From: Thalassotalea sp. PS06
GTDB taxonomy: Bacteria; Pseudomonadota; Gammaproteobacteria; Enterobacterales; Alteromonadaceae
Direction: 5' to 3'
Length of the DNA stretch: 64,000 bases
Assembly: GCF_007197775.1 (NCBI RefSeq)
Contig: NZ_CP041638.1
Coordinates: 2,356,001-2,420,000 of the forward strand
This document shows, piece after piece, positions 10,226 to 21,018 of the stretch. The notes under the pieces were generated by a model. That model searched no databases. It was not told where the DNA came from and saw only the letters and a program-made list of their open reading frames with translations. The stretch's first letter is position 1; the number at the start of each line of letters is the position of its first letter. The position numbers were made by a program, and so were the translations under genes.

Positions 10226-11374
10226 TTACTTCTGGTTTAACACCAACTCTACCGCGTCTGCGGCGCGAGCACTGGCATCTTGCTTTAAGGTCTGATGAAT
10301 TTGCGTAAACTCGTCGATTAGCGCCTGTTGATCGTGATACAACAAAGGTTCAACTTCCTTGGCCAGATTCTCAGGTGTGACTTCACTTTGCAATAATTCA
10401 GGTAACAGAGCTTTGTTGGCCAGCAAATTAGGCAGAGAAAACCACTTAAGTTTCACCAGTTGTCGACCAATCCAATAAGTCAGTTGCTGAAATTTATATG
10501 CAACTACCATAGGTCTTTTTACCAAGGCACCTTCCAAAGTAACCGTGCCAGAGGCTGTTAACAAACAGTCACTGGCCGCCATCACCTGCTGGGTTTGATT
10601 AACAATGGTAGCGACTTCGAGATCCGGTGCATGTTCTGCTTTTATTTGCTGAAACTGCTCTAATCTAAGATCGTTAATTAAAGGCGCAACAAACTTTAAA
10701 TCAGGATGCGTGGATTGTAATAATTTAGCGGTGGCAAAAAAATCCGGTAGCAGTCGTTGTAATTCACCGCCACGAGAACCTGGCATAATCGCCAGATATT
10801 TAGCCTCAGTATCTAAACCGAGCTGATTTCTCGCCTCGGTTTTGTCGCTGTGCATAGGAATGTCATCAGCCAGAGGATGCCCGACAAACGTGCAGGCTAC
10901 CTGGTGTTTGTCATAGAACTGCTTTTCAAACGGTAGCAAAGCTAACACCATATCGGTAGCTTTATCGATTTTAAAAATACGTTTTTCCCGCCAGGCCCAG
11001 ACACTCGGGCTGACATAATGGACAGTTTTAATACCTTTATTTTTTAACCGTTGTTCCAATCCAAGATTGAAATCCGGGGCATCAATACCGATAAATACAT
11101 CCGGGCGATTATCGCTGAAATAACCAACCAGAGACTTGCGCACGTGCATTAAACGTCGTAATCGACCAAGCACTTCTACAAGGCCCATGACCGCCAGCTC
11201 TTCCATCGCGAATAAACTGTTAAACCCCTGTTTCAGCATTTTCGGTCCACCAATCCCGACAAACTCAGCATCGGGATAGCGTTCTTTTAATACCGCAACC
11301 AACCCTGCACCCAGAGTATCCCCTGAGTGCTCACCAACGACGATGGCAAAGGTTTTTGGATTGGATTCAGTCAT
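10226..11374 (-). CDS. lpxB: Lipid-A-disaccharide synthase
   Basis: LpxB is a GT19 glycosyltransferase that joins UDP-2,3-diacylglucosamine to lipid X to form the lipid A disaccharide at the inner membrane surface. The 382-residue protein shows [18 protein letters not shown] at the N-terminus, VGIGGPKML, the [14 protein letters not shown] motif and the nucleotide-binding [24 protein letters not shown] segment. It is 3 bases downstream of lpxA and 30 bases upstream of rnhB, in the classic lpxD-fabZ-lpxA-lpxB order. Confidence 0.97.
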   Translation of the reverse strand: MTESNPKTFAIVVGEHSGDTLGAGLVAVLKERYPDAEFVGIGGPKMLKQGFNSLFAMEELAVMGLVEVLGRLRRLMHVRKSLVGYFSDNRPDVFIGIDAPDFNLGLEQRLKNKGIKTVHYVSPSVWAWREKRIFKIDKATDMVLALLPFEKQFYDKHQVACTFVGHPLADDIPMHSDKTEARNQLGLDTEAKYLAIMPGSRGGELQRLLPDFFATAKLLQSTHPDLKFVAPLINDLRLEQFQQIKAEHAPDLEVATIVNQTQQVMAASDCLLTASGTVTLEGALVKRPMVVAYKFQQLTYWIGRQLVKLKWFSLPNLLANKALLPELLQSEVTPENLAKEVEPLLYHDQQALIDEFTQIHQTLKQDASARAADAVELVLNQK

Positions 11375-11377
11375 AGG

Positions 11378-12148
11378 TTAGCGGATGATTCCACGGGAAG
11401 AATTGTTGATGAAATCAACAAAAGATTGAACATGCTCAGATTCTTTTGCAAGCTCGTTGAGCGCTGGCATCGCTTCCGCCAGAGTTTGCCCTTTACGGTA
11501 AACTTCTTTGTAAGCTCGACGGATCGCCAGAATATCGGATTTCTCGAAACCGCGGCGCTTAAGGCCTTCAGTATTTAACCCAAACGGCGATACTGGATAA
11601 CCAGAAGCCATGACAAATGGTGGGGTATCTTTGAGAACAATAGCACCACCGGCGATAAATGCATGCGAGCCAATATGACAGAATTGATGAGCACCGGACA
11701 TGCCACCGAAAATCACCCAGTCACCAACATGGACGTGGCCGGCAAGGGTGGCATTGTTGGCAAAGATACAGTTATCTCCAATCATACAATCGTGAGCAAC
11801 ATGGGCATAGGCCATAAATAAATTATTGCTGCCAATCTGAGTCAGGGAATTATCCTGGATAGTGCCGCGGTGAATGGTTACACATTCGCGAAACACATTA
11901 TTGTCACCAATGATCAAACGGGTATCTTCACCAGCGTATTTTTTGTCCTGACATTCTTCGCCAATGGAACCGAACTGAAAAATGCGATTACCTTTGCCGA
12001 TTTTCGTCGGACCTTTAATGACGACATGTGAGCCAATAACGCAATCGTCGCCAATTTCTACATCATTACCAATGTAAGTCCAGGGACCTACGGAAACATT
12101 GTTGCCAAGTTGAGCTCCGGGCTCAATAATAGCTTGTGGATGAATCAC
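11378..12148 (-). CDS. lpxA: UDP-N-acetylglucosamine O-acyltransferase
   Basis: LpxA catalyses the first step of lipid A synthesis, moving a 3-hydroxyacyl chain from ACP to the 3-OH of UDP-GlcNAc. The 256-residue protein is dominated by left-handed beta-helix hexapeptide repeats ([20 protein letters not shown] onward). The catalytic histidine lies in [15 protein letters not shown]. The C-terminal helical part ([20 protein letters not shown]) is typical. It is separated from fabZ and lpxB by 3 bases on each side, suggesting translational coupling. Confidence 0.97.
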   Translation of the reverse strand: MIHPQAIIEPGAQLGNNVSVGPWTYIGNDVEIGDDCVIGSHVVIKGPTKIGKGNRIFQFGSIGEECQDKKYAGEDTRLIIGDNNVFRECVTIHRGTIQDNSLTQIGSNNLFMAYAHVAHDCMIGDNCIFANNATLAGHVHVGDWVIFGGMSGAHQFCHIGSHAFIAGGAIVLKDTPPFVMASGYPVSPFGLNTEGLKRRGFEKSDILAIRRAYKEVYRKGQTLAEAMPALNELAKESEHVQSFVDFINNSSRGIIR

Positions 12149-12151
12149 TAA

Positions 12152-12604
12152 CTACATCTCTCTTCTTGCACACATCAGGTCCGCACTACAGACGACTTTC
12201 CCGTCGACTTTGGCTTCACCATAAAACTTCCACATGCCTCGTCTGTCCTTGAGAAATTCAATATGCAAATGCAAGGTATCCCCCGGATGAACCGGACGTT
12301 TGAATTTCGCATTATCAATGGAAGCGAATAAAAACATTTCGCCGTCAGCGCGGTTTTCCACGCTTTTAAAACCAAGAATACCACTGGCCTGAGCCAGTGC
12401 TTCAAGGATTAATACCCCTGGAAAAATCGAATAACCTGGGAAATGTCCCGTAAATACAGGCTCATTCACCGTAACATTTTTGATGGCATGAATGGACTTA
12501 CCCGGTTCAAAATCAAGAACCCGATCCACCAACAAAAATGGATACCTATGCGGAATGAGCGCCTTTATTTCTTCGATATCTATGACATTTTTGCTAATTT
12601 CCAA
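12152..12604 (-). CDS. fabZ: 3-hydroxyacyl-[ACP] dehydratase FabZ
   Basis: FabZ dehydrates 3-hydroxyacyl-ACP in fatty acid elongation and competes with LpxA/LpxD for the same substrate. The 150-residue hot-dog-fold protein has [20 protein letters not shown], the catalytic histidine in [22 protein letters not shown] (with the following Glu), and [17 protein letters not shown]. No ATG or GTG lies near the conserved N-terminus. The start is a TTG at 12604 with GAGGG seven bases upstream, giving [13 protein letters not shown]. Confidence 0.96.
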   Translation of the reverse strand: MEISKNVIDIEEIKALIPHRYPFLLVDRVLDFEPGKSIHAIKNVTVNEPVFTGHFPGYSIFPGVLILEALAQASGILGFKSVENRADGEMFLFASIDNAKFKRPVHPGDTLHLHIEFLKDRRGMWKFYGEAKVDGKVVCSADLMCARREM

Positions 12605-12619
12605 AACCTATCCCTCTGT

Positions 12620-13660
12620 TTAGTCGTTATCCTTTACGTTATGGTTTGCACTGGATAACTGTTTTTCTAATCTACTTAATCGCTTGTACATGTCGTCTAA
12701 TTGACGCAATCTTGCGGTGGTTCGACGCCATTCGCGATTTTCAACCGCAGGCATACCCGATGAATAAGTCCCTGCTTTTTCGATCGATTTGGCTACCATG
12801 GAACGTCCGGTAAAAACACATCCATCGGCAATGGTGATATGACCATTAATTCCCGTCTGTCCAGCAAGAACGCAATATTTACCGATCGTGGTGCTACCAG
12901 CAATAACCGCACAACCGGCAATCGCAGTACCTTCACCAACATGCACGTTATGGGCAATCTGTACCTGATTATCAATAATGCAGTTATTACCAATAATCGT
13001 ATCTTTTAAGGCGCCACGATCGATGGTGGTACAGGCTCCGATCTCCACCGAATTCCCGATGACTACCGAGCCCAGTTGGGGAATTTTCTCCCATCGGCCT
13101 TTGTCATTGGCATAGCCAAATCCGTCAGAACCTATGGTTGTATTTGCCTGAACCAGGCAATCTTCACCGATGACCACATCATGATAAACACTGATGTTTG
13201 ACCATAATTTGCTTCTGGCGGCAATTTTAGCACACTTTCCAATAAAACAATTGGCACCGATAATTACGTCATCACCTAGCACAACGCCAGATTCGATCAC
13301 GGTATTGGCACCAATGCTGACATTGTTGCCGAGTTTGGCATCATCTGCGATAACAGCACTATCAGCAATACCCTCGCTAGGGTTTGGCGTGGTATCTAAA
13401 AGCTGCGCGACCTTAGCAAAACCTAAATAAGGATTTTCCAATATCAATGCGTTGGTGGGACAAAAAGATGCATCTTCTTCGCTTAAGATAACGACAGATG
13501 CCTGACTGGACTGTAAATGTTGTCGGTATTTGGAGTTAGCCAGAAAGGCGATATCGCCTTTCCCGGCCTCTTCTAAGGCAGCCAATTTATGGATGACACA
13601 ATTACCGTCGCCCTTTACGGTGCCGCCTAGCTTGGCGGCCAGCTCCGCTAATGTAATCAT
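12620..13660 (-). CDS. lpxD: UDP-3-O-(3-hydroxyacyl)glucosamine N-acyltransferase
   Basis: LpxD adds the N-linked 3-hydroxyacyl chain in the third step of lipid A synthesis. The 346-residue protein has an N-terminal uridine-binding domain ([30 protein letters not shown]), a left-handed beta-helix of hexapeptide repeats (about 100-300) and a C-terminal helix. The catalytic-site segment is [19 protein letters not shown]. The last 20-25 residues ([20 protein letters not shown]) look coiled coil. It lies 10 bases after skp and 15 before fabZ. Confidence 0.97.
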   Translation of the reverse strand: MITLAELAAKLGGTVKGDGNCVIHKLAALEEAGKGDIAFLANSKYRQHLQSSQASVVILSEEDASFCPTNALILENPYLGFAKVAQLLDTTPNPSEGIADSAVIADDAKLGNNVSIGANTVIESGVVLGDDVIIGANCFIGKCAKIAARSKLWSNISVYHDVVIGEDCLVQANTTIGSDGFGYANDKGRWEKIPQLGSVVIGNSVEIGACTTIDRGALKDTIIGNNCIIDNQVQIAHNVHVGEGTAIAGCAVIAGSTTIGKYCVLAGQTGINGHITIADGCVFTGRSMVAKSIEKAGTYSSGMPAVENREWRRTTARLRQLDDMYKRLSRLEKQLSSANHNVKDND

Positions 13661-13670
13661 TAATCAGCTC

Positions 13671-14189
13671 TTAGTTAGATTTTGACGCTTGTTCTACAAC
13701 TTTAGCTGAAATATCAAGCTCTGGCTTAGCAAAAACGATCGCCGAGTTTTGTAAAATCAAGTCGTAACCTTCCGCATCAGCAACGCTATCAACGGCAGTT
13801 TTCACAAGTTGCAGAATCTTCTGTTGTTCTTCTTGCTCACGGCGCTTAAGAGATTGCTGAAGTGGCGCGGCTTTCGCTTGGTATTCTTTAGTCAGCTCTT
13901 CAATCTTACCGTCCAGCTCTTCAATTTCTTTTTTGCTCATGATCGCTTCATCACGCTTACGCTTCTCAAGGTTATACTTGATATCGCCTTCAAGCTTTTT
14001 AAGCGCATCCATCGGCTCTTTGAATTCTGCGGTGATGGTTTGCTGAATCGTAGCCATTTGTGGCAATTGCGAAATCACCTTCTGAACATTTACTGTGCCG
14101 ATTTTCTGATCCGCTGCCATAGAAGCACCGGAAAATAACATCGTCGATGCAGCGGCAGTAAATGCCAAAGATTTAATTAATTTGTTCAA
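13671..14189 (-). CDS. skp: Periplasmic chaperone Skp/OmpH
   Basis: Skp holds unfolded outer-membrane proteins in the periplasm on the way to the BAM complex. The 172-residue precursor has a signal peptide (KSLAFTAAASTMLFSGASMA, cleavage near Ala25) and then KIGTVNVQKVISQLPQM. A long, highly charged helical middle region (about 55-135) forms the tentacle-like coiled coils of the family. It lies directly after bamA, with which it works, and before lpxD. Confidence 0.93.
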   Translation of the reverse strand: MNKLIKSLAFTAAASTMLFSGASMAADQKIGTVNVQKVISQLPQMATIQQTITAEFKEPMDALKKLEGDIKYNLEKRKRDEAIMSKKEIEELDGKIEELTKEYQAKAAPLQQSLKRREQEEQQKILQLVKTAVDSVADAEGYDLILQNSAIVFAKPELDISAKVVEQASKSN

Positions 14190-14240
14190 CTTACTTCTCC
14201 TAGTTCTTGTTGTATGTTGATCAGCCTATCCTGCCTGAAA

Positions 14241-16703
14241 CTAAAATGTTTTACCAATATTAAAGCTAAAGAATTGATGATCATCACCTTCTTGAGACTT
14301 TAATCGCTTGGCAAAGTTAAATATCATCGGCCCCATTGGTGATAACCACTGTACCGAAAGACCCGTTGACGCGCGAAAACGTGTTGGATCTGAGTAATCA
14401 TCAATTTGATTAAAATAAAACGGATCCAACTCTTCATAATCGGATAATTCGAACTCAGTATCCCATACGTTACCGACATCAACGAAAATACTGGTACGAA
14501 CGCTGTTTGCATAACTTTCATCAAGGAAAGGTGTCGGGAAGATTAATTCCGCGCTACCAATTAGCGTTGCATTACCACCCACACTGCGGCGGTTATCGAT
14601 AATAATAGTATCGGAATCCGGACCAAGGATTTCATTTTCACCCGGTAAGCCAGGAACCGTTGACGAGCTTCGGAAAATCGCACGAGGACCAACGGTGTTG
14701 TTCTCAAAACCACGCATGGTGTCAGAACCGCCGGCGCGGAAGTTTTCCCAAAATGGTAACAGGTAATCATTGCCATTGATGTCACCATAGCCGTTACCGT
14801 AACCCGCTTCTAAACGCGTCAGGAAGGTCCAGCTGTGATCTCGACTTAGCGGGAAATAGAATTTCGAATCAAACTTCCCTTTAAAATACTGAATATCGGA
14901 ATTTGGTGTTGTAACCTTACCCGAAAGAGACATGCTCGAACCGGCCGTTGGGAAGGTACCGCGGTTTAAGGTAATACGTGAAATGGTACCGTTTAAGTCA
15001 AACGTCTCAAACGTTAACTTCGCATCCGGATCATCCGGGTCACGGAAAATGCTGTAGAAGTCTTCAATCTGCTCGTATTGTTGCAGACTAGAGATCTGAC
15101 TGCTTTTGTATGCTGCACCAAAGTTCAATCGTACGTATTCGTTAATTGGGAAACCAAAGTTAACACCCGTACCGTATGAGGTCTGGTTGTAGTTAACAAG
15201 GTTTGCAGAACCTGCATCGAATTCGGAATAGAAAATATTTCCACCTAATGAGATCCCATCAATAGTGAAATAGGGGTCGGTGTAGGAAATATTGGCATTG
15301 CGGGCGTAACGGTTGGTATTGATTTGGAAACCTAAGCGGTTACCCGTACCTAAGAAGTTATTTTGCTGAATACCGGCATTCAAGCTCAAACCTGAGTAAG
15401 AACCATAACCAATACCCGCGGTAAAGGAACCAGATGGTTGCTCTTTGACGGTGAAATCAACGTCGACTAAATCTTCTTCACCTGGAACTGGTGTTGTTTC
15501 AAACTCAACGGTCTCAAAATATGGCAAACGCTGGATTCGCATTTTTGAAGATTCAACCCATGAGTTAGACAACCAGGAACCTTCCATCTGACGCATCTCA
15601 CGACGTAAAACCGTCTCTGACGTCACATCGTTACCGGAGAAGTTGATACGGTTTACGTAAACACGTTTACCTGGGTCGACGGAAACCACCAATTTAACAG
15701 TTTTATCTTCGTCGTTAATTTCTGGGATGGTTTTTACTTCCGGGTAGGCATAACCAAAACGGCCGAGGAAGTTAGAAATTAATTCTTCACTATAGGTAAC
15801 TTCAGCACCGGAATATAGTTGTTCAGGACGTAACGGAGTAATGCGTTTAATGGTATCTTCATAACCGGCCATATCGCCGACAAATTCAACTTCACTAACC
15901 GTGTATTGCTCACCTTCGGTTACGTTCAGGGTAATGTAAACGCCCTCTTTGTTCGGGCTCATCGATACCTGAGTTGAGTCTACGTTAAAACGCAGGTAAC
16001 CACGATCGAGATAATAACTCTCAATGGTTTCCATGTCCCCTTGCAGGGTTTGCTTCTGGTATCTGTCCTGCGCCATGAAGTTCCACCAAGGGGAATCATA
16101 GGTCAGCTCAATTTTTTCTAGCAGCTGGGCGTCGGTAAATAATTCATTACCAACAATATTGATTTGCTCAATCGCCGCGGCATCACCTTCTTCAAAATCA
16201 AAAACAAGATTGATACGATTTCGAGGTAAATGGGTGATTTCAGTGCTTACTTTCGCGTTGTATTTACCAACGCTGTGATAAAAATCTTCAAGACCGGCTT
16301 CGATATTGGTCAATACCGAACGATCCAGGGTTTCACCAACGCGAATACCGCTGTTATCGAGACTTTCCTGAAGTTGTTCATCTTTAATATCATCATTACC
16401 TTCAAAGGTAATGCCAGATATCGTCTCGCGTTCTTTCACACGATAGATAATGGCGTTGCCATCTCTGAATACGCTTATCTCGTGGAAATGACCTGACGCA
16501 TATAGTGACTTAATGGATTGTGAAATTCTGAATTCGGATAACTCATCGCCTACACTAATCGGCAGGTGAGTTAATGCGGCTCCCAGCGCTACCCGTTGCA
16601 GTCCTTTAATCTGAATGTCTTCTACTACAAATTCATCAGCTGCCTGAACATTACAACCAATGCTGCCTAACAATACTGCCAAGGCGAGTTTTCTTATTAT
16701 CAT
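14241..16703 (-). CDS. bamA: Outer membrane protein assembly factor BamA
   Basis: BamA is the central beta-barrel insertase of the outer membrane. The 820-residue precursor has a signal peptide (MIIRKLALAVLLGSIGCNVQA), five POTRA domains over about residues 22-420, and a C-terminal 16-strand barrel. Barrel hallmarks include FRAGGSDTMRGFENNTVGPR (the VRGF/Y-type L6 motif is MRGF here) and a terminal phenylalanine in FSFNIGKTF. ATG 16703 is chosen because it begins the signal peptide; a TTG four codons upstream is possible. The gene lies just downstream of rseP. Confidence 0.96.
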   Translation of the reverse strand: MIIRKLALAVLLGSIGCNVQAADEFVVEDIQIKGLQRVALGAALTHLPISVGDELSEFRISQSIKSLYASGHFHEISVFRDGNAIIYRVKERETISGITFEGNDDIKDEQLQESLDNSGIRVGETLDRSVLTNIEAGLEDFYHSVGKYNAKVSTEITHLPRNRINLVFDFEEGDAAAIEQINIVGNELFTDAQLLEKIELTYDSPWWNFMAQDRYQKQTLQGDMETIESYYLDRGYLRFNVDSTQVSMSPNKEGVYITLNVTEGEQYTVSEVEFVGDMAGYEDTIKRITPLRPEQLYSGAEVTYSEELISNFLGRFGYAYPEVKTIPEINDEDKTVKLVVSVDPGKRVYVNRINFSGNDVTSETVLRREMRQMEGSWLSNSWVESSKMRIQRLPYFETVEFETTPVPGEEDLVDVDFTVKEQPSGSFTAGIGYGSYSGLSLNAGIQQNNFLGTGNRLGFQINTNRYARNANISYTDPYFTIDGISLGGNIFYSEFDAGSANLVNYNQTSYGTGVNFGFPINEYVRLNFGAAYKSSQISSLQQYEQIEDFYSIFRDPDDPDAKLTFETFDLNGTISRITLNRGTFPTAGSSMSLSGKVTTPNSDIQYFKGKFDSKFYFPLSRDHSWTFLTRLEAGYGNGYGDINGNDYLLPFWENFRAGGSDTMRGFENNTVGPRAIFRSSSTVPGLPGENEILGPDSDTIIIDNRRSVGGNATLIGSAELIFPTPFLDESYANSVRTSIFVDVGNVWDTEFELSDYEELDPFYFNQIDDYSDPTRFRASTGLSVQWLSPMGPMIFNFAKRLKSQEGDDHQFFSFNIGKTF

Positions 16704-16727
16704 ACGATCTGTCAACTTATTTACTAA

Positions 16728-18092
16728 CTATTGTCCAAGCCGGGCGAAATCATTAAAGAGTGCAACACTCATTAACATCAAGAGAACCAGTGCTCCGAAC
16801 TTGAAACCAATCTCCTGAACCTTCTCAGGAACCGGTTTGCCGCTGAAAAGCTCTATAACATAATAGAGTAAGTGGCCGCCATCAAGTATTGGTAGCGGTA
16901 AAAGGTTAATTATTCCTAAATTAACGCTAATTAAAGCCAAAAAGCCTAGAAAATAAGCAATCCCGATGCTCGCATGGGCTCCTGCGCCCTGAGCAATTCC
17001 TATCGGTCCACTTAAATTGCTGACACTTACTTCTCCGGTAATCAGGTTACCAATAGTCTTAAAACTTAAACTGATTAACTTCCAGGTTTCATCGATGGCC
17101 ATGCCAATTGCCTCTAACGGACCGTATTGGATGTTAATTACATATTTCTCTGGCCAAGGTTCGCCTCTGGGAGAAACCCCGATAAACCCTAACTTACGAC
17201 CATCATCCGTTTCTTTGGTTCCCGGAGTAATCGTAATTTGTTGCAATTGGCCGTCACGAAGTATTGTCAATTGTGCAGTTTCTCCTGGGCGGCGCTCTAC
17301 TTCATTGACTAAAGATTGCCATTGATCTTTAACATCAATGCCATCAATTGACTGAATATGATCACCGGGTAACAAGCCCGCCTGTGCAGCGGCACCGTTT
17401 TCAGTAACAACGGCGATTTGGGTTAATACTTTAGGACGGTATGGCTCTATCCCCAGAGTTTCCATCGCCGAAATTTTGCTTGGTTCGTACTTTAAACCGG
17501 ATGTATCAAGCTCGAATTTGTTAACCAATGAACTGTTTTCGTCACGGGTCGAAATAGTCACCTGCTCTTCACCAATTGAACCTAGCAACGCCATCTGGAT
17601 TTGCTGCCAGGTCTCAGTTTTTTCGCCGTTCACAGCGACAATTTCCTGCCCAGAATTCATCGCGGTTTGACTGGCAATACTCGCTGGTTGGATATTACCA
17701 ATAACCGGCTTGATATCAGTTTTGCCAATCAGTAATAGACAATAAAATGCGAATATTGCGAAGATAAAGTTAGCTAACGGGCCGGCGGAAACAATAGCGA
17801 TGCGCTGTAAGACACTTTTACGGTTAAACGCATAGGGTAAATCTTCCTTGGCGACTTCATCAACTCGCTCATCAAGCATTTTCACGTAACCGCCAAGCGG
17901 GATTAATGCGATGACAAATTCGGTTCCATGTTTATCGTAAGTTTTAAATAGTGTTTTGCCAAAGCCTACGGAGAATCGCTCTACTTTTACATTGCAACGT
18001 CTGGCAACCCAAAAGTGACCGTACTCATGAACGGTAACTAATAAGCCCAGAGCAACGATAAATGAGGCGAGATTCCAAAAAAACTCAAACAT
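16728..18092 (-). CDS. rseP: RIP metalloprotease RseP
   Basis: RseP is the inner-membrane site-2 protease that cuts the anti-sigma factor RseA and cleans up signal peptides. The 454-residue protein has the zinc motif HEYGH near residues 22-26 in VTVHEYGHFWVARR, two PDZ domains (about 120-310) and the C-terminal LLPLPILDGGHLLYYVIE motif carrying the third metal ligand. About four membrane helices are visible. Its start overlaps the end of dxr by 8 bases. Its position just upstream of bamA is conserved in gammaproteobacteria. Confidence 0.97.
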   Translation of the reverse strand: MFEFFWNLASFIVALGLLVTVHEYGHFWVARRCNVKVERFSVGFGKTLFKTYDKHGTEFVIALIPLGGYVKMLDERVDEVAKEDLPYAFNRKSVLQRIAIVSAGPLANFIFAIFAFYCLLLIGKTDIKPVIGNIQPASIASQTAMNSGQEIVAVNGEKTETWQQIQMALLGSIGEEQVTISTRDENSSLVNKFELDTSGLKYEPSKISAMETLGIEPYRPKVLTQIAVVTENGAAAQAGLLPGDHIQSIDGIDVKDQWQSLVNEVERRPGETAQLTILRDGQLQQITITPGTKETDDGRKLGFIGVSPRGEPWPEKYVINIQYGPLEAIGMAIDETWKLISLSFKTIGNLITGEVSVSNLSGPIGIAQGAGAHASIGIAYFLGFLALISVNLGIINLLPLPILDGGHLLYYVIELFSGKPVPEKVQEIGFKFGALVLLMLMSVALFNDFARLGQ

Positions 18093-19308
18093 GCAACGTA
18101 CCTTCCGTCATTGTTACCACCATAGTTTGGGCGAATTCCCGTGCCTTGTTATCCACTAGCTCGACGTCATCGAGGGTGGTAATCGACTGGTCACGAAAAT
18201 GATTCATTACTTTTTCGTTAACCACAGCGATATCGGTAAATTTAATGTGTTCATCCAAGAAGGCGGCCACGGCCACTTCATTGGCGGCATTAAGCGCAGT
18301 GCAAGCCCCCTGCCCGAGCTTACAAGCTTCAATAGCGAGCAGCAAATTAGGGTATCGTTGCCCGTCAGGTGCGGCAAAGTCAAATGACTGACAACTGAAA
18401 AAATCGAAATTTTTAACACCCGCATCAATGCGTTCCGGATATGCCAAAGCATGAGCGATTGGTGTTCGCATATCGGGATTCCCGAGTTGGGCTAACACCG
18501 AGCCATCTTTATACTGAACCATAGAATGAATGGTACTTTGTGGATGCAATACTACCTGGATGTCTCCGACATCAAGGTTAAACAGCCATTTAGCTTCGAT
18601 AAATTCCAGGCCTTTGTTCATCATAGTCGCCGAATCTACTGAAATTTTTCGTCCCATATCCCAGTTTGGATGAGCACAAGCTTGATCTGGGGTTACCGAT
18701 GTTAACTGTTCCATCGGTAACGTCCGAAATGGTCCACCAGAACCGGTTAATAAAATTTTCTTTACCCCATGTTCTGAGATAGAAGAGGCTGTGGTGTCCG
18801 ATTGCATCGCCGCAGGCAAACACTGAAAAATGGCGTTGTGTTCGCTGTCGATTGGCAATAACTGCGCTTGAGACTGTCGCAATGCATCAATAAATATTTG
18901 ACCGGAACAAACCAGAGCTTCTTTATTGGCAAGCAATACTTTTTTATTGGCCTTGATCGCCGAAAGTGTCGGTAACAGGCCACTGGCACCAACAATCGCT
19001 GCCATCACAACCGTAGAATCCGGTTCCGAGGCAATGGTTTTTAATGCCTGTTCACCACTAAGAACGTCTATGTTAGCAAGTTGTTGTTGGACAAGTTTGG
19101 CTCGTAACCTTTGAGCGGCTTGAGCACATACCATAACCACACGTTTTGGTGCGAACTCGCGACATTGCTCAAGCATAATGTCATCGCGTTGATTAGCACT
19201 AAGTGATTGAATACAGTATTTTTGCGGATGGCGGCGAACCACATCTAAGGTGCTTTGCCCGATTGACCCGGTTGAACCTAAAATACACAGGCTTTGTTGC
19301 TCATTCAT
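18085..19308 (-). CDS. dxr: 1-deoxy-D-xylulose-5-phosphate reductoisomerase
   Basis: Dxr makes 2-C-methyl-D-erythritol 4-phosphate with NADPH, the committed step of the MEP isoprenoid pathway. The 407-residue protein has the NADPH-binding LGSTGSIGQSTLDVVRRHP, the LLANKEALVCSG segment, the metal-binding PIDSEHNAIFQCL and the loop LTGSGGPFR. The C-terminal ALNAANEVAVAAFL motif is typical. It supplies precursors for the undecaprenyl diphosphate made by UppS, encoded two genes upstream. Confidence 0.97.
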   Translation of the reverse strand: MNEQQSLCILGSTGSIGQSTLDVVRRHPQKYCIQSLSANQRDDIMLEQCREFAPKRVVMVCAQAAQRLRAKLVQQQLANIDVLSGEQALKTIASEPDSTVVMAAIVGASGLLPTLSAIKANKKVLLANKEALVCSGQIFIDALRQSQAQLLPIDSEHNAIFQCLPAAMQSDTTASSISEHGVKKILLTGSGGPFRTLPMEQLTSVTPDQACAHPNWDMGRKISVDSATMMNKGLEFIEAKWLFNLDVGDIQVVLHPQSTIHSMVQYKDGSVLAQLGNPDMRTPIAHALAYPERIDAGVKNFDFFSCQSFDFAAPDGQRYPNLLLAIEACKLGQGACTALNAANEVAVAAFLDEHIKFTDIAVVNEKVMNHFRDQSITTLDDVELVDNKAREFAQTMVVTMTEGTLHV

Positions 19309-19314
19309 GGTTAT

Positions 19315-20193
19315 TTACCAGCCGAATAAGACATAACAAAGCGCGAATACCGGAGCCGTTGCCGTCAGACTATCAATACGATCGAGAATGCCACCATGGC
19401 CTGGTAAAATAGAGCCACTGTCCTTCACCCCAGCCTGACGTTTCAACATACTCTCAGTTAAGTCTCCCAATACCGAAACCGTGCTGATTAACAATGCCAG
19501 TGCTACCGCCATCAATATTTGTTGAGTCTGCCACTCAAAAATAAGCCCCATGACCACCATGGCAAGAGCGGCACTGACATTACCACCAAAGAAACCTTCA
19601 AGGGTTTTACCGGGACTGACATTCGGCATAAGTTTGCGCTTACCAAAACGCTTACCGGCGAAATAAGCGCCGATATCGGCACTCCATACGAGTACGAATA
19701 ACAGCAATAACAGACGAGTACCATGAAACTCATCAGCCTGGTAATCAGCACTTCTCAATACCAGAAATGCCAACCAGGTAGGAACCAGAATAAACAGCCC
19801 GAATACGCCTCGGACGCTACGATGATTGGCCCAGAAATTTGAAAAATTGGGATAATTAAAGATTAACAGAATGGTAAATAACCACCAGATGGAAGCAATA
19901 GATAACACTGCCGTTGCGATAGGGTTCAAGGTTGTTTGGCCTGAATCAGCAGCCAGCCAGATTTGCGCTGGCGGTAATACGTACCACACAGCCAGTATTG
20001 CAGCGGTTATCCCGGCAACAAAGGCTATCCGACGGCGCTTGTTATCAAAACCCATTAATGGTCCCCATTCCCAGGCACCAATCGCCATTACCCCTAAAAG
20101 CGCTGCCGCTAACCAGGGCAGACTAAGATAAAATATCGCTGCAATGGCAAGGGGCGCCAAAATAACAGCAGTAATAATACGTTGTTTTAACAA
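19315..20193 (-). CDS. cdsA: Phosphatidate cytidylyltransferase
   Basis: CdsA makes CDP-diacylglycerol from phosphatidic acid and CTP for phospholipid synthesis. The 292-residue protein is integral to the membrane with about eight helices. The CDP-alcohol signature lies in SVLGDLTESMLKRQAGVKDSG followed by ILPGHGGILDRIDSL, both diagnostic. FGKRKLMPNVSPGKTLEG is also typical. It lies 6 bases upstream of dxr and 52 bases downstream of uppS. Confidence 0.97.
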   Translation of the reverse strand: MLKQRIITAVILAPLAIAAIFYLSLPWLAAALLGVMAIGAWEWGPLMGFDNKRRRIAFVAGITAAILAVWYVLPPAQIWLAADSGQTTLNPIATAVLSIASIWWLFTILLIFNYPNFSNFWANHRSVRGVFGLFILVPTWLAFLVLRSADYQADEFHGTRLLLLLFVLVWSADIGAYFAGKRFGKRKLMPNVSPGKTLEGFFGGNVSAALAMVVMGLIFEWQTQQILMAVALALLISTVSVLGDLTESMLKRQAGVKDSGSILPGHGGILDRIDSLTATAPVFALCYVLFGW

Positions 20194-20245
20194 ACGTTAT
20201 TCCTTTTAAAAAAGTGGATAAGCGACAAGTTAATGTCGTTCTTAT

Positions 20246-20965
20246 CTAGATGCCCCTAACCTGCTCGCCGGTTTGACCAAATCGTCTTTCCCGATGAGTA
20301 AAGGCCTGCAAAGCTTCTTTAAATGCATCCGCATCAAACTCAGGCCATAGTTTTTCGGTAAAGAAGAACTCGGCATATGCGGCTTGCCACAATAAAAAGT
20401 TGCTGATCCGGTAATCACCACCGGTTCTTATCAGCAAATCCAGCTCTGGCAGATTGGACAACTGTATGTGATTATCGAGCATCTGCTCGTTTATATCGGT
20501 GAGTTTTACCTCACCATTCACGGCCTGTTGAGCGATTTTTTGACAGGCTTGGGCAATATCCCATCGACCACCGTAGTTGGCAGCAATGGACAATACCATA
20601 GCGTCATTATTTCTAGTTAGATGCTCGGCCTCTGTGATTTTTTCCTGTAATTTTTCAGAAAAGCGGTGTTTATCGCCTATCAGCTGAAAACGGATATTGT
20701 TCTTATGCAAGCGCTTCACTTCCCGTGTCAGTACAAACATGAACAAATCCATCAACACGCTCACTTCTTCTTGCGGTCGCTTCCAGTTTTCACTGCTGAA
20801 CGCAAACAAAGTCAGTGCTTTTATGCCCAGCTCTCTGGCAGTAACAACCGAAGAGCGAACTGTCTCCACGCCCGCTCTATGGCCAGCTACACGTCCTTTG
20901 CCGCGCTGTTGGGCCCATCGCCCATTGCCATCCATGATAATCGCAACATGTTGCGGTACAGACAT
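20246..20965 (-). CDS. uppS: Undecaprenyl diphosphate synthase
   Basis: UppS is the cis-prenyltransferase that makes the C55 carrier lipid for peptidoglycan and O-antigen. The 239-residue protein shows [18 protein letters not shown] with the catalytic aspartate, [10 protein letters not shown], the [14 protein letters not shown] motif and the C-terminal [19 protein letters not shown] and [10 protein letters not shown] segments. It is 130 bases downstream of frr; that gap contains an imperfect nested inverted repeat that might affect readthrough. Confidence 0.97.
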   Translation of the reverse strand: MSVPQHVAIIMDGNGRWAQQRGKGRVAGHRAGVETVRSSVVTARELGIKALTLFAFSSENWKRPQEEVSVLMDLFMFVLTREVKRLHKNNIRFQLIGDKHRFSEKLQEKITEAEHLTRNNDAMVLSIAANYGGRWDIAQACQKIAQQAVNGEVKLTDINEQMLDNHIQLSNLPELDLLIRTGGDYRISNFLLWQAAYAEFFFTEKLWPEFDADAFKEALQAFTHRERRFGQTGEQVRGI

Positions 20966-21018
20966 GATATTCCTTTAAATCACAATTAAATCAATATGAA
21001 TTAACATCATATAAAAAT

